From the NCBI RefSeq assembly GCF_902806685.2, contig NC_048539.1:5592501-5656500 (forward strand): 64,000 bases of DNA, read 5' to 3'. Shown one piece after another: positions 10,301-18,700 of the stretch. The DNA comes from Maniola hyperantus. Taxonomy: Eukaryota; Arthropoda; Insecta; Lepidoptera; Nymphalidae. Numbering within the stretch: position 1 is the stretch's first letter; the number at the start of each line of letters is the position of its first letter. The notes below the pieces were generated by a model. That model saw only the letters and a list, made by a program, of their open reading frames with translations. It did no database searches and was not told the DNA's origin. A program made the position numbers and the translations under genes.

Positions 10301-11142
10301 ATAAGTTTTTAGGGATAGAAATAGAAAGAGAGTTTTCTAAAGGTATGATTAAAATTCATCAGAAAAGTTATATAGAAAAAGTTCTTACAAAGTTTAACAT
10401 GAAGGACTGTAAAAGTGTAGCTACTCCTTGTGAAGTTGGACTGAAACTAGAAAAACCAGAAAGTTATACTTGTACCCAGCCTTACCGTGAGTTAATTGGG
10501 TGTTTGATATATTTAGTTATTTGTACTAGGCCTGATTTGTCTTTTGCGGTGAGCTATTTTAGTAGGTATCAGAACAATGCATCCGATAAACATTTTACCT
10601 ACCTGAAAAGAGTTCTGAGATACTTAAAGCAGACGGCAAATTATGGATTAGTGTATAAGAATAAACCATGTAAGAATGTAGCCGAGGGATATTGTGATTC
10701 TGACTGGGCAGCTGATGTTGATAGAAAATCAGTGTCAGGTTACTGTTTACTGTTATATGGAAATATTGTACAATGGTCTACTCAAAAACAGAAAACGGTC
10801 TCTCTTTCAACTGCCGAATCAGAATATATGGCTCTAAGTATGATAGCACGGGAATCAGTGTGGTTTAAAGGACTTTTGAATAATCTTGAAATTCAATGTG
10901 AAAGTATAATTATTTTTGAAGATAACCAGTCTTGTATCCACATAGCTAAAAATAGAGAAAATAGCAAAAGAGTAAAACACATTGATATAAAGCATCATTT
11001 TATTAGAAACTTAATAGAACAGAATGTTATTGTATTGGTGTATATTAACACTTCAGAACAAGTTGCAGATGTGTTGACTAAACCGCTGCACAAAAATCTT
11101 TTTAATTATTTTAGAACCTGTATGGGAATAGAAGAGTGTTAG
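7312..11142 (+). CDS. Copia Gag-Pol polyprotein
   Basis: One frame of 1,276 codons, starting at the ATG after an A-rich leader (MEEHDKKNKYGV). Domains in order: copia-type Gag (about 10-200); zinc knuckle CYNCGKRGHRKAQC (about 225-238); aspartic protease with VDSGATDHLV (about 280); integrase with its HHCC zinc module (HRKLGHASKGKL to CEPCLKG) and DDE core (HSDLCGP, RCDNGKEYDN, QQNGKSERFN); reverse transcriptase (SRWVFRKK, LDVKTAFLHG, YVDDILI); and RNase H (CDSDWAADVDRKS, STAESEYMALS, IKHHFIRNLI). All key acidic residues are present and there is no stop or frameshift, so the element looks autonomous. The order protease-integrase-RT-RNase H defines Ty1/copia. A frame of this length needs no subgenomic Gag signal, though copia makes a spliced Gag mRNA and a similar splice has not been excluded. 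Confidence 0.97.
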   Translation: MEEHDKKNKYGVTPFAGSNYSNWLFRIKIVLQAQNLYSYVFSSESEEKPDSTKEGKCMDILVQCISDTHLEIIKECKTSKELLKKLDDTFARKGIASQLITRKRLLTQKYDGVEGLENYFIVFEKLVRELKESGAQPSESEVCCYMLLAMPPAFQYVVTAIETLNSSDITLEFIKKRLLDEEIKRIGFGTQEESDAFILNQRKKQNNKKFNNSPSSSTSSFPFNCYNCGKRGHRKAQCRFRKAQGSANIVQKEREDEVSFMTSSEALVTQGSSRKIEFIVDSGATDHLVNKREYFSRIEKLETPIKINIAKDGEVLNAYESGVIYTKEVKLKNVLFVPDLRCNLLSVNKIENSGFGITFENNRLTIHKNNKTILKGNKINKLYRLTLNLKDEELCAQKAYSISETQNDWHRKLGHASKGKLEKLKSRKLISFENSNKEILCEPCLKGRQTRLPFAEYNYKSKRILEVIHSDLCGPINPATYGNKKYILSFVDDYSHFTTVYLLESKTEVLQCFKKYVNLVETQFDKKISRFRCDNGKEYDNIEFKSYCEEKGIKIEFTISYTPQQNGKSERFNRTVVEKARTLLADTSLEKQLWGEAVYSATYIINRIPTSRGVIPAEIWYGRSPDYSKIKAFGTEAYVHIGKEHRNGKFDVKSKKYYMVGYCDNGYRLWDSELKKIIRSRDVIFNEKPRSNMETFTYIEEDDLPSNLPLPCREKSQQDQSISSTEEKSTGKTSTEPYQEINDTEREQRQRKRPVWLEDYETFHAAYISQEFINDEPRTLQEAVESVESDRWKEAMDSELQSHEKHQTWTMVERPKDKEVIDSRWVFRKKSDNNYKARLVAKGFQTSQYEETYAPVGRLTTLRSLLVIANHDNLKIEQLDVKTAFLHGILKEEIYMSLPGQHNSEKVCKLNKSIYGLKQSPRCWNKVFHEFMCANNFKCSDYDSCLYLLQNENGEISVYVFLYVDDILIMSACEEKIKDLKFKLEKQFEMVSLGQVHKFLGIEIEREFSKGMIKIHQKSYIEKVLTKFNMKDCKSVATPCEVGLKLEKPESYTCTQPYRELIGCLIYLVICTRPDLSFAVSYFSRYQNNASDKHFTYLKRVLRYLKQTANYGLVYKNKPCKNVAEGYCDSDWAADVDRKSVSGYCLLLYGNIVQWSTQKQKTVSLSTAESEYMALSMIARESVWFKGLLNNLEIQCESIIIFEDNQSCIHIAKNRENSKRVKHIDIKHHFIRNLIEQNVIVLVYINTSEQVADVLTKPLHKNLFNYFRTCMGIEEC

Positions 11143-11393
11143 TAAATATTAATAGTTATTAGTATTACTCAATTTAAAGAATAAATATCGTTTTATTTGT
11201 TTACATTATTGGTTGTTTTTTAGATTAAATTGTCAAAACTTAATTGTCAAAGAATATTTTTGTCAAAGATTAAAAAGTATAGAATAACAGAAGGATATAA
11301 AAAGTCATAGATTATGAAAGTTGTAAAAGTAAAGTTAGGTAAAAATGTCAGAAAACTAAGATAGTGTGTAGAAGTATGAGATTGAAGAAATTC

Positions 11394-11408
11394 AGGGTTG
11401 AGGAGGAG
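11394..11408 (+). other. Polypurine tract before the 3' LTR
   Basis: AGGGTTGAGGAGGAG immediately precedes the 3' LTR TG. It is a purine-rich plus-strand primer, interrupted by TT. Confidence 0.7.
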
Positions 11409-11588
11409 TGTTGAACTGTATTATGGCAACTCAGAATTTCTAAGTCAGTCGTTGTCTGTGGTCTGCACTAAGTGCAACCATGCTTTTGTCGTGTATCCTA
11501 ATTATTAATAGAAATAGAAATTAAAGTGTCTTTAATATAGAAGGCTGAAGTTTTACTGGCTACAAGAATCCTCCAAGTACACCTATCA
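11409..11588 (+). repeat. 3' LTR of the copia element
   Basis: 180 bp, no difference from the 5' LTR. Followed by the GACAG target duplication at 11589-11593. The PIN4 upstream DNA resumes at 11594. Confidence 0.95.
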
Positions 11589-11593
11589 GACAG

Positions 11594-12320
11594 AAGTTCA
11601 CGATAAAAAAAACCAAAATTAACTAATCACAACAATTTTTTTTTTTAATTTATTTTACGAATCACAACAAAACAAAGTGTTTAACACAGACCAATAACAT
11701 GGTGTTTAATTTACTTAAATCATTTTTTTTTTACTGGTTTTACGGCTCTGGGTTATTAATCACACTCAGACCAATAACAATAACCAGCCAATAACCACAG
11801 ATCATCGACATAGGAATACACCACGAAATAGTACTTAGAAATTCTTTGCCACAGATCACTTATATACTAGGCCAATAACATTGTTGGCTCCACTATAGAA
11901 AGGTTCACCACTATTTATTCACGAATATTATACTATATAGGTATAGCGGTAATATTCAATATAAAGAGGTTCATTTGCACTTTACATATCTGTAATTTCA
12001 AGTTTCGGAGACACGTATTTATAGACATTTATACAATTTTAAAATGATTAACATTATAAATGGAAAACACGATTACTACATAGATTTCGTTAATATTCAC
12101 TGGAAAGATATTAATTTGCACTGATCTTTACGTAATTTCTTAATTTCAAGACACGTAATCGCGTATTTTATACAGATTTATGTAAAGAAAATGAAATTAA
12201 TTAGGTCCTTAGGTATTTTATACAGATTTATGTAAATAAAATGAAATTAATCATTTTTAGAAACACAAAACCGCAAAGTATGAACTACGAACACATATAA
12301 AGATTACCATAACATAAACC
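11594..12320. other. PIN4 upstream DNA with degraded repeats
   Basis: This was originally contiguous with the PIN4 5' flank. It contains an isolated copy (about 11722-11765) of the inverted-repeat end described for 12321-13457 (ACTGGTTTTACGGCTCTGGG), several CCAATAAC words, and a direct repeat of about 38 bp with a 50-bp period (12165-12202 and 12215-12252, starting ATTTTATACAGATTTATG). No ORF of interest. Confidence 0.6.
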
Positions 12321-12463
12321 TATAATACTTTTTTTTTTAACTGGTTTTACGGCTCTGGGTTCTAATCTATAATAATCTTGCTGGGAACCAAAGACCAATA
12401 AAGTAAACTTAGCAAGATACTTTTTTTTTTAACTGGTTTTACGGCTCTGGGTTCTAATCTATA

Positions 12464-13268
12464 CCTCCCCCCCGCTCCCACCATCAAGAGCGAGCGAAGC
12501 GAGCTCGGGACTTGGGGCACTCCGACTCGAAAGGGTTAGGTTAGAAGGGGATGGCGGGGTCTGTAAGACCCCGCCATCCCCTTCGTGGGTTATTTCTTTT
12601 TTTACCACCCAGAAAAAAGGAGCCCCGCGAAGCGGGGCTCCGTCGACGGGCCCCGGTCGACGAGAAGAGACCACCACTATGGTGGGGGGTCTCTTTCCTC
12701 CCCCCCACTCCCACCATCAAGAGCGAGCGAAGCGAGCTCGGGACTTGGGGCACTCCGACTCGGAACGGTTAGGTTAGAAGGGGATGGCGGGGTCTGTAAG
12801 ACCCCGCCATCCCCTTCGTGGGTTATTTCTTTTTTTACCACCCAGAAAAAAGGAGCCCCGCGAAGCGGGGCTCCGTCGACGGGCCCCGGTCGACGAGAAG
12901 AGACCACCACTATGGTGGGGGGTCTCTTTCCTCCCCCCCGCTCCCACCATCAAGAGCGAGCGAAGCGAGCTCGGGACTTGGGGCACTCCGACTCGGAACG
13001 GTTAGGTTAGAAGGGGATGGCGGGGTCTGTAAGACCCCGCCATCCCCTTCGTGGGTTATTTCTTTTTTTACCACCCAGAAAAAAGGAGCCCCGCGAAGCG
13101 GGGCTCCGTCGACGGGCCCCGGTCGACGGGCCCCGGTCGACGAGAAGAGACCACCACTATGGTGGGGGGTCTCTTTCCTCCCCCCCGCTCCCACCATCAA
13201 GAGCGAGCGAAGCGAGCTCGGGACTTGGGGCACTCCGACTCGGAATGGTTAGGTTAGAAGGGGATAAA
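12464..13268. repeat. GC-rich tandem array, 233-bp unit, about 3.4 copies
   Basis: Units start at 12464, 12697, 12930 and 13177 (periods 233, 233 and 247; the last is longer by a 14-bp duplication of the CGACGGGCCCCGGT segment). The final unit is partial. Units are nearly identical, so homogenisation is recent. Each unit carries separate inverted repeats: a perfect 16-bp-arm hairpin (GGGGATGGCGGGGTCT / AGACCCCGCCATCCCC, 3-nt loop), a 10-bp-arm hairpin (GGAGCCCCGC GAA GCGGGGCTCC), a GTCGAC-based palindrome and an imperfect AGAGACC...GGTCTCT hairpin. The open frames on both strands follow from the repeat period and are not genes. Confidence 0.92.
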
Positions 13269-13286
13269 CCCCCCCCCCCCCCCCCC
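13269..13286 (+). repeat. C18 homopolymer
   Basis: Eighteen C at the junction between the satellite and the right inverted-repeat flank. Its length is unreliable in any assembly. Confidence 0.85.
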
Positions 13287-13721
13287 TAACCTACCCAATC
13301 CTTAAGTTTTTTAAAACAGGCTACGCCAGAAGACTCGCTTTAAAGCCGTTTAGAAAAAAAAGTTTACTTTACTGGTCTGTAGTCTGTACAGCAGCAGCAA
13401 AAGTATTATAGATTAGAACCCAGAGCCGTAAAATCAGTAAAAAAAAAAAGTATTACAGGTGTTAACGGTGGTAACCTATGACAGTATCTATTGTACCTAT
13501 TTTGCGATTTTGTATTGTGTTTGTTTAGTTTATTCTAAAAATGCTAATTGTGATTAAAGTGATTAATTTTATTTAAAAAAATGATTTTCGAGCTCTGAAA
13601 TTTTAACTTAGAGTTTCAGGAGCACCCCCTTTACTGCCCCCTATCCCAATGGATGGTATTGTACTCTATAGCAACCCCACATTGTTTTTTAAAACACAGA
13701 ATATGTAGGTAATGGTACTAT

Positions 13722-15395
13722 CATAGGGGTGCAACTCTAGAACATTAAAAAATCGCAAATTGAAAATCGCTTGTGGTGCCATCTAAGCGCGAGCACGGCT
13801 AAACAAATAGAGAACAGTTTACAAAAGACGTCAATAGATGGCGGGCACATTGGTGTAATTTTAATGACATTAATAAATTATAACCAAGTTTTCATATTTT
13901 CGTGTGCTGTAGTAAATATTTATATTTCTGTTAAATTTATCTGACCCTGCTTTAATAACAGGACTCTGTAGTCTGTATTTCCTTTCACCACCTCGATAAC
14001 TATATTCTAAGGATTGATTTAGTGACTCGATTCATGCCTGAACGATTGACCACAGCTACGGATTACGGACTTGTTTTTGCTTTGTGAAATGATTTTTCTG
14101 TGAATATATTTGTGCAGAAAAATGCCACGGAGATCTCGATGTGTGTCTGGATGTGACTAATTCGGTAAGTATAAAATCAGCTTACTCGTAATCTAACTCA
14201 AAATTACTTCAATGAGTCAAACTCTATTCACCATTAAGGCACCATGAGCACATTAGGTATTTTATCATGATACTAGGTATATAGTTCCTGCGATTTCGTC
14301 CGCTCGAAAAAACTATTTTAGAAATCCCGTGAGAAGTCCAATTTTCCGGGATAAATGTGGCCTACAAGTTACAACCGTCTGATGCAAGCTATCTCTGTAC
14401 CAAACAGATGATGACCACCACTTTGTCTACGTGGATTTAGGGTTTTTGGGAATCCCATGGGAACTGTTTGAGTTTTCCGTGACAAAAGAAGCCTATGTCC
14501 TTACCTGGATGCAAGTTATCTCTGTACTAACTTTCATCATAAACGGTTACACAAATTTACTGTAAAAAGCTAGCATACAGACAGGTTGACACACTTTTGC
14601 ATTTATCATATTGCTATGGATTATTAACTACCTACTAATTCTGTAAATTTTTTGTTTTTTAATTAAGTGTACTTACAACATTTGTTTTGAACTTTATTGA
14701 CTAAGTTATTTTTATATTATAGGTATCAGCTATCAACTAATTAAGTACAATAAGTAAGTATAGACTAATGCATATTTTATGTTATTACTTTTTCAGATGT
14801 TTGCATGGCTTTCCAAAACCTGGCTACTCCTCTCTTTGAAACCATTTAAACAATGAAAAGAGATAGTAGGACAACATTTAGAAAGCAAGACTGATAATGA
14901 AATAATATATAGTTACGAATTATCAAATTTGCAATCACCAGTTTGAAGATCGTTGAAATACACCAGTTGTGGTAGTAATATGAAAGTTATGAAAAGTAAA
15001 TAACCAAAAATTTTGGATTTGAGCGTTACCTATTTTACAATCTCGTGGGTCTTGAATTTGGGTATGTATTTTATGTACCTAGTTACGAATTTATGAAAAT
15101 AAAATATTTTACAAAACCTTAAAACCTTTTTATTTCTATAGTGTTTTATAATTTAGTATCTTAAAGAGTCAGTCTTGTAATATATATTTTTAAACATGTT
15201 TTAAACAAACGTTAAAGGAATTATTGATGTTTTTTTAAAACATGTTCAAAAATATAAAATATTCTAGTAAAGTACATTTAAATAGCATTTAAATTTTCGC
15301 GCTCTCGCACGCCTAGCGCGCTTTTAGTGCCCTCTAGATGTGAGCACACGCGTAACTTTGAAAAAGAAATCTAGAGTCGCACATCTATCTCTAGT
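13722..15395 (+). pseudogene. Possible THAP-domain gene or P-like transposon relic
   Basis: At 14122 an ATG opens MPRRSRCVSGCD followed by an in-frame TAA and a good donor (TTCG/GTAAGT at 14164). At 14797, after TTTTTCAG, one frame reads LHGFPKPGYSS. C-x3-C near the N-terminus followed by HxFPK is how THAP zinc fingers begin, as in P-element transposases and THAP proteins. The two pieces are not joinable in frame and the stop breaks the first. Near 13722-13745 and 15370-15395 are inverted similar segments (TGCAACTCTAGA versus TCTAGAGTCGCA) that could be decayed ends. Weak evidence; it could also be chance. Confidence 0.3.
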
Positions 15396-16130
15396 ATATA
15401 GTAGATAATCTATGGGTACTATATATGATATAGAAACTATTTTTTTACTGGTTCTACGGCTCTGGATTCTAACTCTTTTGAGCCTATTTACAGTGTAACC
15501 GTTTAGAAACGAAATTAATTTTTTTTGGACTAAAATGTCTTACATTGAGCATTGAGCAACGCTAAAATTAATGTCAGTGATGTCAAAGGTAAGAAAATAT
15601 TTTGTTGATTTAGATAGGTTTTAGCAATTTACTGGTTTATTTGTATGAATGATGAAGACAATACTATTGATAGTATTACCACGTGGCAATAGTTTCGATA
15701 GGGTTGCAGACTGCAGTTAGGTAGTTACCTGTTCATTATTCTATTTATGATAATATATTGAATAAGTAGTTCTTGCTATGTAACATTCCCTAGTTTGAAA
15801 AACATTTCAGCATTAGTTCTTTAATAATAATTAATCTGTTTAAAAGATAATAATTCTATTAAGATTTATTACTGTAATCTAACTTTGGTTTAACTTTAAC
15901 CTGTTTTTGTAATTTCTTCATTATGTATGCTGTGGATTATGACATATTTGTAATAAAACACTTTAAAAGTAAATTTTTTTTACTTCATCTAATAGCTTAG
16001 AAAAAAAATAAGTAAAAACATAACTTAAATCTTTGTATGCTTTTCACAGTATAATAGTAAAAAAAAAAAACTAAAAATTATAGCATTTAAAAAAATTTTT
16101 ACTTGTTTTATTCCAGTTTTGTTATGACCG

Positions 16131-16205
16131 CTTTTCAATCGCCATAAATAATAATCTTTAACTGTGAAATAAACTCCTCGGTTAAAGATTATTTTGGCGA
16201 TTGAA
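16131..16205. repeat. Inverted repeat, hairpin of about 26-bp arms
   Basis: TTTCAATCGCCATAAATAAT and ATCTTTAAC face GTTAAAGATTATTTTGGCGATTGAAA around a short spacer with AACTCCTCGG. MITE-like core, no ORF. The words TCTCTAGTATATAGTAG at 15391 and 16227 form a separate direct-repeat pair nearby. Confidence 0.6.
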
Positions 16206-16850
16206 ATGCGGGCCCTTAGATGAATGTCTCTAGTATATAGTAGATAATCTATGGATGAATGATTACCCTCTATGTGCGGGCCTAAGATTCAAAAAAATTT
16301 AAAATACAGGGTTCGTAATTTCGCGCCAAAAGTGTAGTTCTATGGAATAACTAATAGATGGCGTGACGGTGCATGGTCTGCACTTTATTTGTATGTAGTT
16401 GGGCTTCTTCTCCTGGAGTAAATGTATTCTATGGTAGTTACTATCGGTTTTTCCTTAACTTGTATAGTAGATATAGTCTATCGATAGTAAATTGGACTAT
16501 TTATAGACAACTCTATTTGACATATATGTCACAGTAGGTACACGATATAATATTATTTTTATATTTATTGATATTGTTTTCATTCGTGGTTTTCATTTCT
16601 ATTGATTTTCGTTATAGTTCTTGTTGAATGCCAATTATAAGTAATAGTAAACTGTACAATAATACCTTACCCATTAAAATGTTGAAAAATGTATTTTGGA
16701 ATTTTTAAATGAAAGGTAAGTGCTGGAATTAGCGATGCGAGTTGTAATATTTCTTTTGTTGGAAAAGTTTAAATTGTAATCATTGTAAGTGGTTTTCAAA
16801 GTGAAATAATATATGTGATTGACGCAGACAAATCCCCTTTGTCCGATACG
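16206..16850. promoter_or_regulatory. MED12 upstream region and 5' UTR
   Basis: Sequence before the MED12 start. No TATA box at a sensible position and no CpG cluster were seen. The in-frame codons immediately upstream of the ATG (back to 16815) contain no stop but also no upstream ATG, so the 5' UTR reads open only by chance. The transcription start cannot be placed by eye. Confidence 0.35.
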
Positions 16851-18700
16851 ATGGGGATTATGTACGAGAAGCGACCGTTAAAACGGCCTCGACTGGGGCC
16901 CCCTGACGTGTACCCTCAAGAAGCTCGTCAGAAAGAGGACGAACTCACGTCTGCGAATGTCAAACACGGCTTCACAACAACACCGCAGTCCAGTGATGAA
17001 TTTGGCACAGCTCGGAATTGTAACTATTCAGCATCTAAGGTGAGTAGTTTCGATTTTCTGTCATTACCTCTACCAACCTTTAGAACTGGTGTCTTATTCT
17101 CAGTTTCCTTCCACGAATCTTTCTTGCATATTCTAATTATAGCGAGGTAGGTGTATAGGCCCACTTAATACTAGCAACTTTACTTTTACTTAGTTCTACC
17201 TGAGATTTCTATAAAACTGGTCCTTAAAACACGGACACACTAACTAGAATCAAGAAAAAAATTGTCAAGAAACTTGCATATCTCAGAAATCCTTGCTAGA
17301 GAATGATATAATATGTATGTCTTATGGTACGGTCTAAAACCCCTAAAACCAGTTGCTGCAAATTGTCCTATCATAAAAAAGCTACATTGGTAACTTTTAC
17401 TTTATTTATTGAATTTTCTACTCCACTCCAAGATTGGCTAGAAAAGTTTGCTATCAATAAAGTTCTTACTGCTCACTTACATAGTTTACATTGTGTGAAT
17501 GGAGTGGGATGTTTAACAACTTCACAGTAATTATTTATCAATGAAACATGAGAGACACTGCAAGGGTTCATAAATAAAAACTCATTTTTATATTTTTTAC
17601 TTTTGTATATTTTTAGATTGGCCAATTCTTCTCTGGAATACTATCTAAAAAGGAAGAGCTGAACACATTACCTGATTGTGGTAGGAAAAGGCAACAAGTG
17701 AACCCAAAGGATAACTTCTGGCCCGCCACTGCAAGAACTAAACCTCAAATTGAAGCTTGGTTCAAAGACTTGGCAGGTAAGTTTGATTACCAAAAGACAA
17801 AACCATATTAACTCTCAGGCATGGAGGTGTCCTCGCAATGTTTTCCTTTACTGTTAAAACAAGTGATATTAAAGTTCTTAAAACACACAACTCTGAAAAG
17901 TTAGAGGTGCATGCCCGGGATCGAACCACTCACCACATATCACAGTTTTTTTCCAGCTAGTATTTGATAAGTTTAATCTTTTCTTTAACAGAAAGACAAG
18001 TATAAAATTTAAAATGAATATTCATTTGATATGGATCTATTGTAGTTTATAAAGTCATGTTACTTTTTAGGTAGCAAACCACTATCCCAGCTTGCTAAGA
18101 AGGCGCCAAATTTTAATAAAAAAGAAGAGATATTCATAACATTGACCGAGTATCAGGTGGCGATGCCAAGAGCTGCTTGGTTCATCAAGCTTAGTTCAGC
18201 CTACACTGTGGCTGTGTCCGAGGCCAAGATTAAGAAGAGGCAGCTTTCAGATCCTACTACTGGTATGTTTCTATCTATGGTGTGACAGGGTTCAAAACCA
18301 GAGTAGACATTGGCAGACAGGGCTGACTTGGTCACATAATCCGAGTTATGTCTTCTACGACAGCACAAGCCATAGACAGCTCCCAGACCCCTACAATCTC
18401 ATAAGAGAGACTACAAGTGGAAGACCTGTCAAAATCCGTCTAGCCGTCTAAGTGGATGCATGTGAAACACAAAAATAAAGAATACAGAAAGAAAAACACC
18501 TTATGAAAATCCATACAGTAGTTTCCAAACTTGGTGATGTTTATGCTAAAAACATAATAATAATAATAGTATGTTAATTTTTGCAGAATGGACAACAACA
18601 CTCATTAAGTTCCTCAAAGAGCAAATACCAAAGTTAGCTGAGTACTACCAAAGCTCTGTATTGGGCAACATCTCAGACAAAACACCGCCTTCACAATCAG
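16851..18700 (+). CDS. MED12: MED12 block 1, exons 1-4: CDK8-activating N-terminus and Med12 domain
   Basis: Exons 16851-17039, 17617-17776, 18071-18262, 18587-18700; residues 1-218. Exon 1 carries KRPRLGPPDVYPQ and then KEDELTSANVKHGFTTTP. By alignment from memory, the glycine at residue 40 corresponds to human Gly44, the uterine leiomyoma hotspot in the segment that activates Cyclin C-CDK8. Exons 2-4 hold the Med12 domain: the KDNFWPATARTK and AWFKDLAGSKPL blocks, then MPRAAWFIKLSSAYTVAVSE and the EWTTTLIKFLKEQ helix. A truncated SINE tail (17811-17935) lies in intron 2. No frame problems. Confidence 0.95.

Larger units (their letters stand above)
7061..11588 (+). mobile_element. Complete Ty1/copia LTR retrotransposon
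   Basis: 4,528 bp: two 180-bp LTRs (7061-7240 and 11409-11588), each TG...CA, identical at every base I compared. They are flanked by a perfect 5-bp target duplication GACAG (7056-7060 and 11589-11593). An intact 1,276-codon gag-pol frame, a primer site and a purine tract lie between them. Identical LTRs and an open frame imply a very recent insertion, probably polymorphic in the population. The target is the 5' flank or 5' UTR of PIN4, in the opposite orientation. Confidence 0.97.
12321..13457. mobile_element. Element with ~100-bp inverted repeats enclosing a hairpin-rich satellite
   Basis: The left arm 12321-12412 (TATAATAC, T-run, ACTGGTTTTACGGCTCTGGG, then CCAATAAAGTAAACTT) is mirrored by the right arm 13352-13455 (AAGTTTACTTTACTGG, then CAGAGCCGTAAAATCAGT, A-run, GTATTACA). 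A second copy of the first 45 bp of the arm lies just inside the left end (12419-12463). Between the arms sits the tandem array 12464-13268 and a C18 run. Solo arm-like copies occur at 11722, 15440 and 41905. No transposase frame. Most likely a non-autonomous DNA transposon that has captured or amplified a satellite. Confidence 0.7.

Noticed and set aside
12530..12545. GGTTAGGTTAG as a telomere (TTAGG)n tract
   Set aside because: Only about two units per satellite monomer and no extended array. It is not a telomere.
12459..13289. Overlapping open frames of 68-144 codons on both strands in the GC-rich region
   Set aside because: They repeat with the 233-bp period, occur in several frames of both strands and resemble no protein. 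They are a by-product of the satellite.
16815..16850. Upstream extension of MED12 exon 1 from a GTG
   Set aside because: Animal genes start at ATG. The ATG at 16851 gives the conserved MED12 N-terminus.
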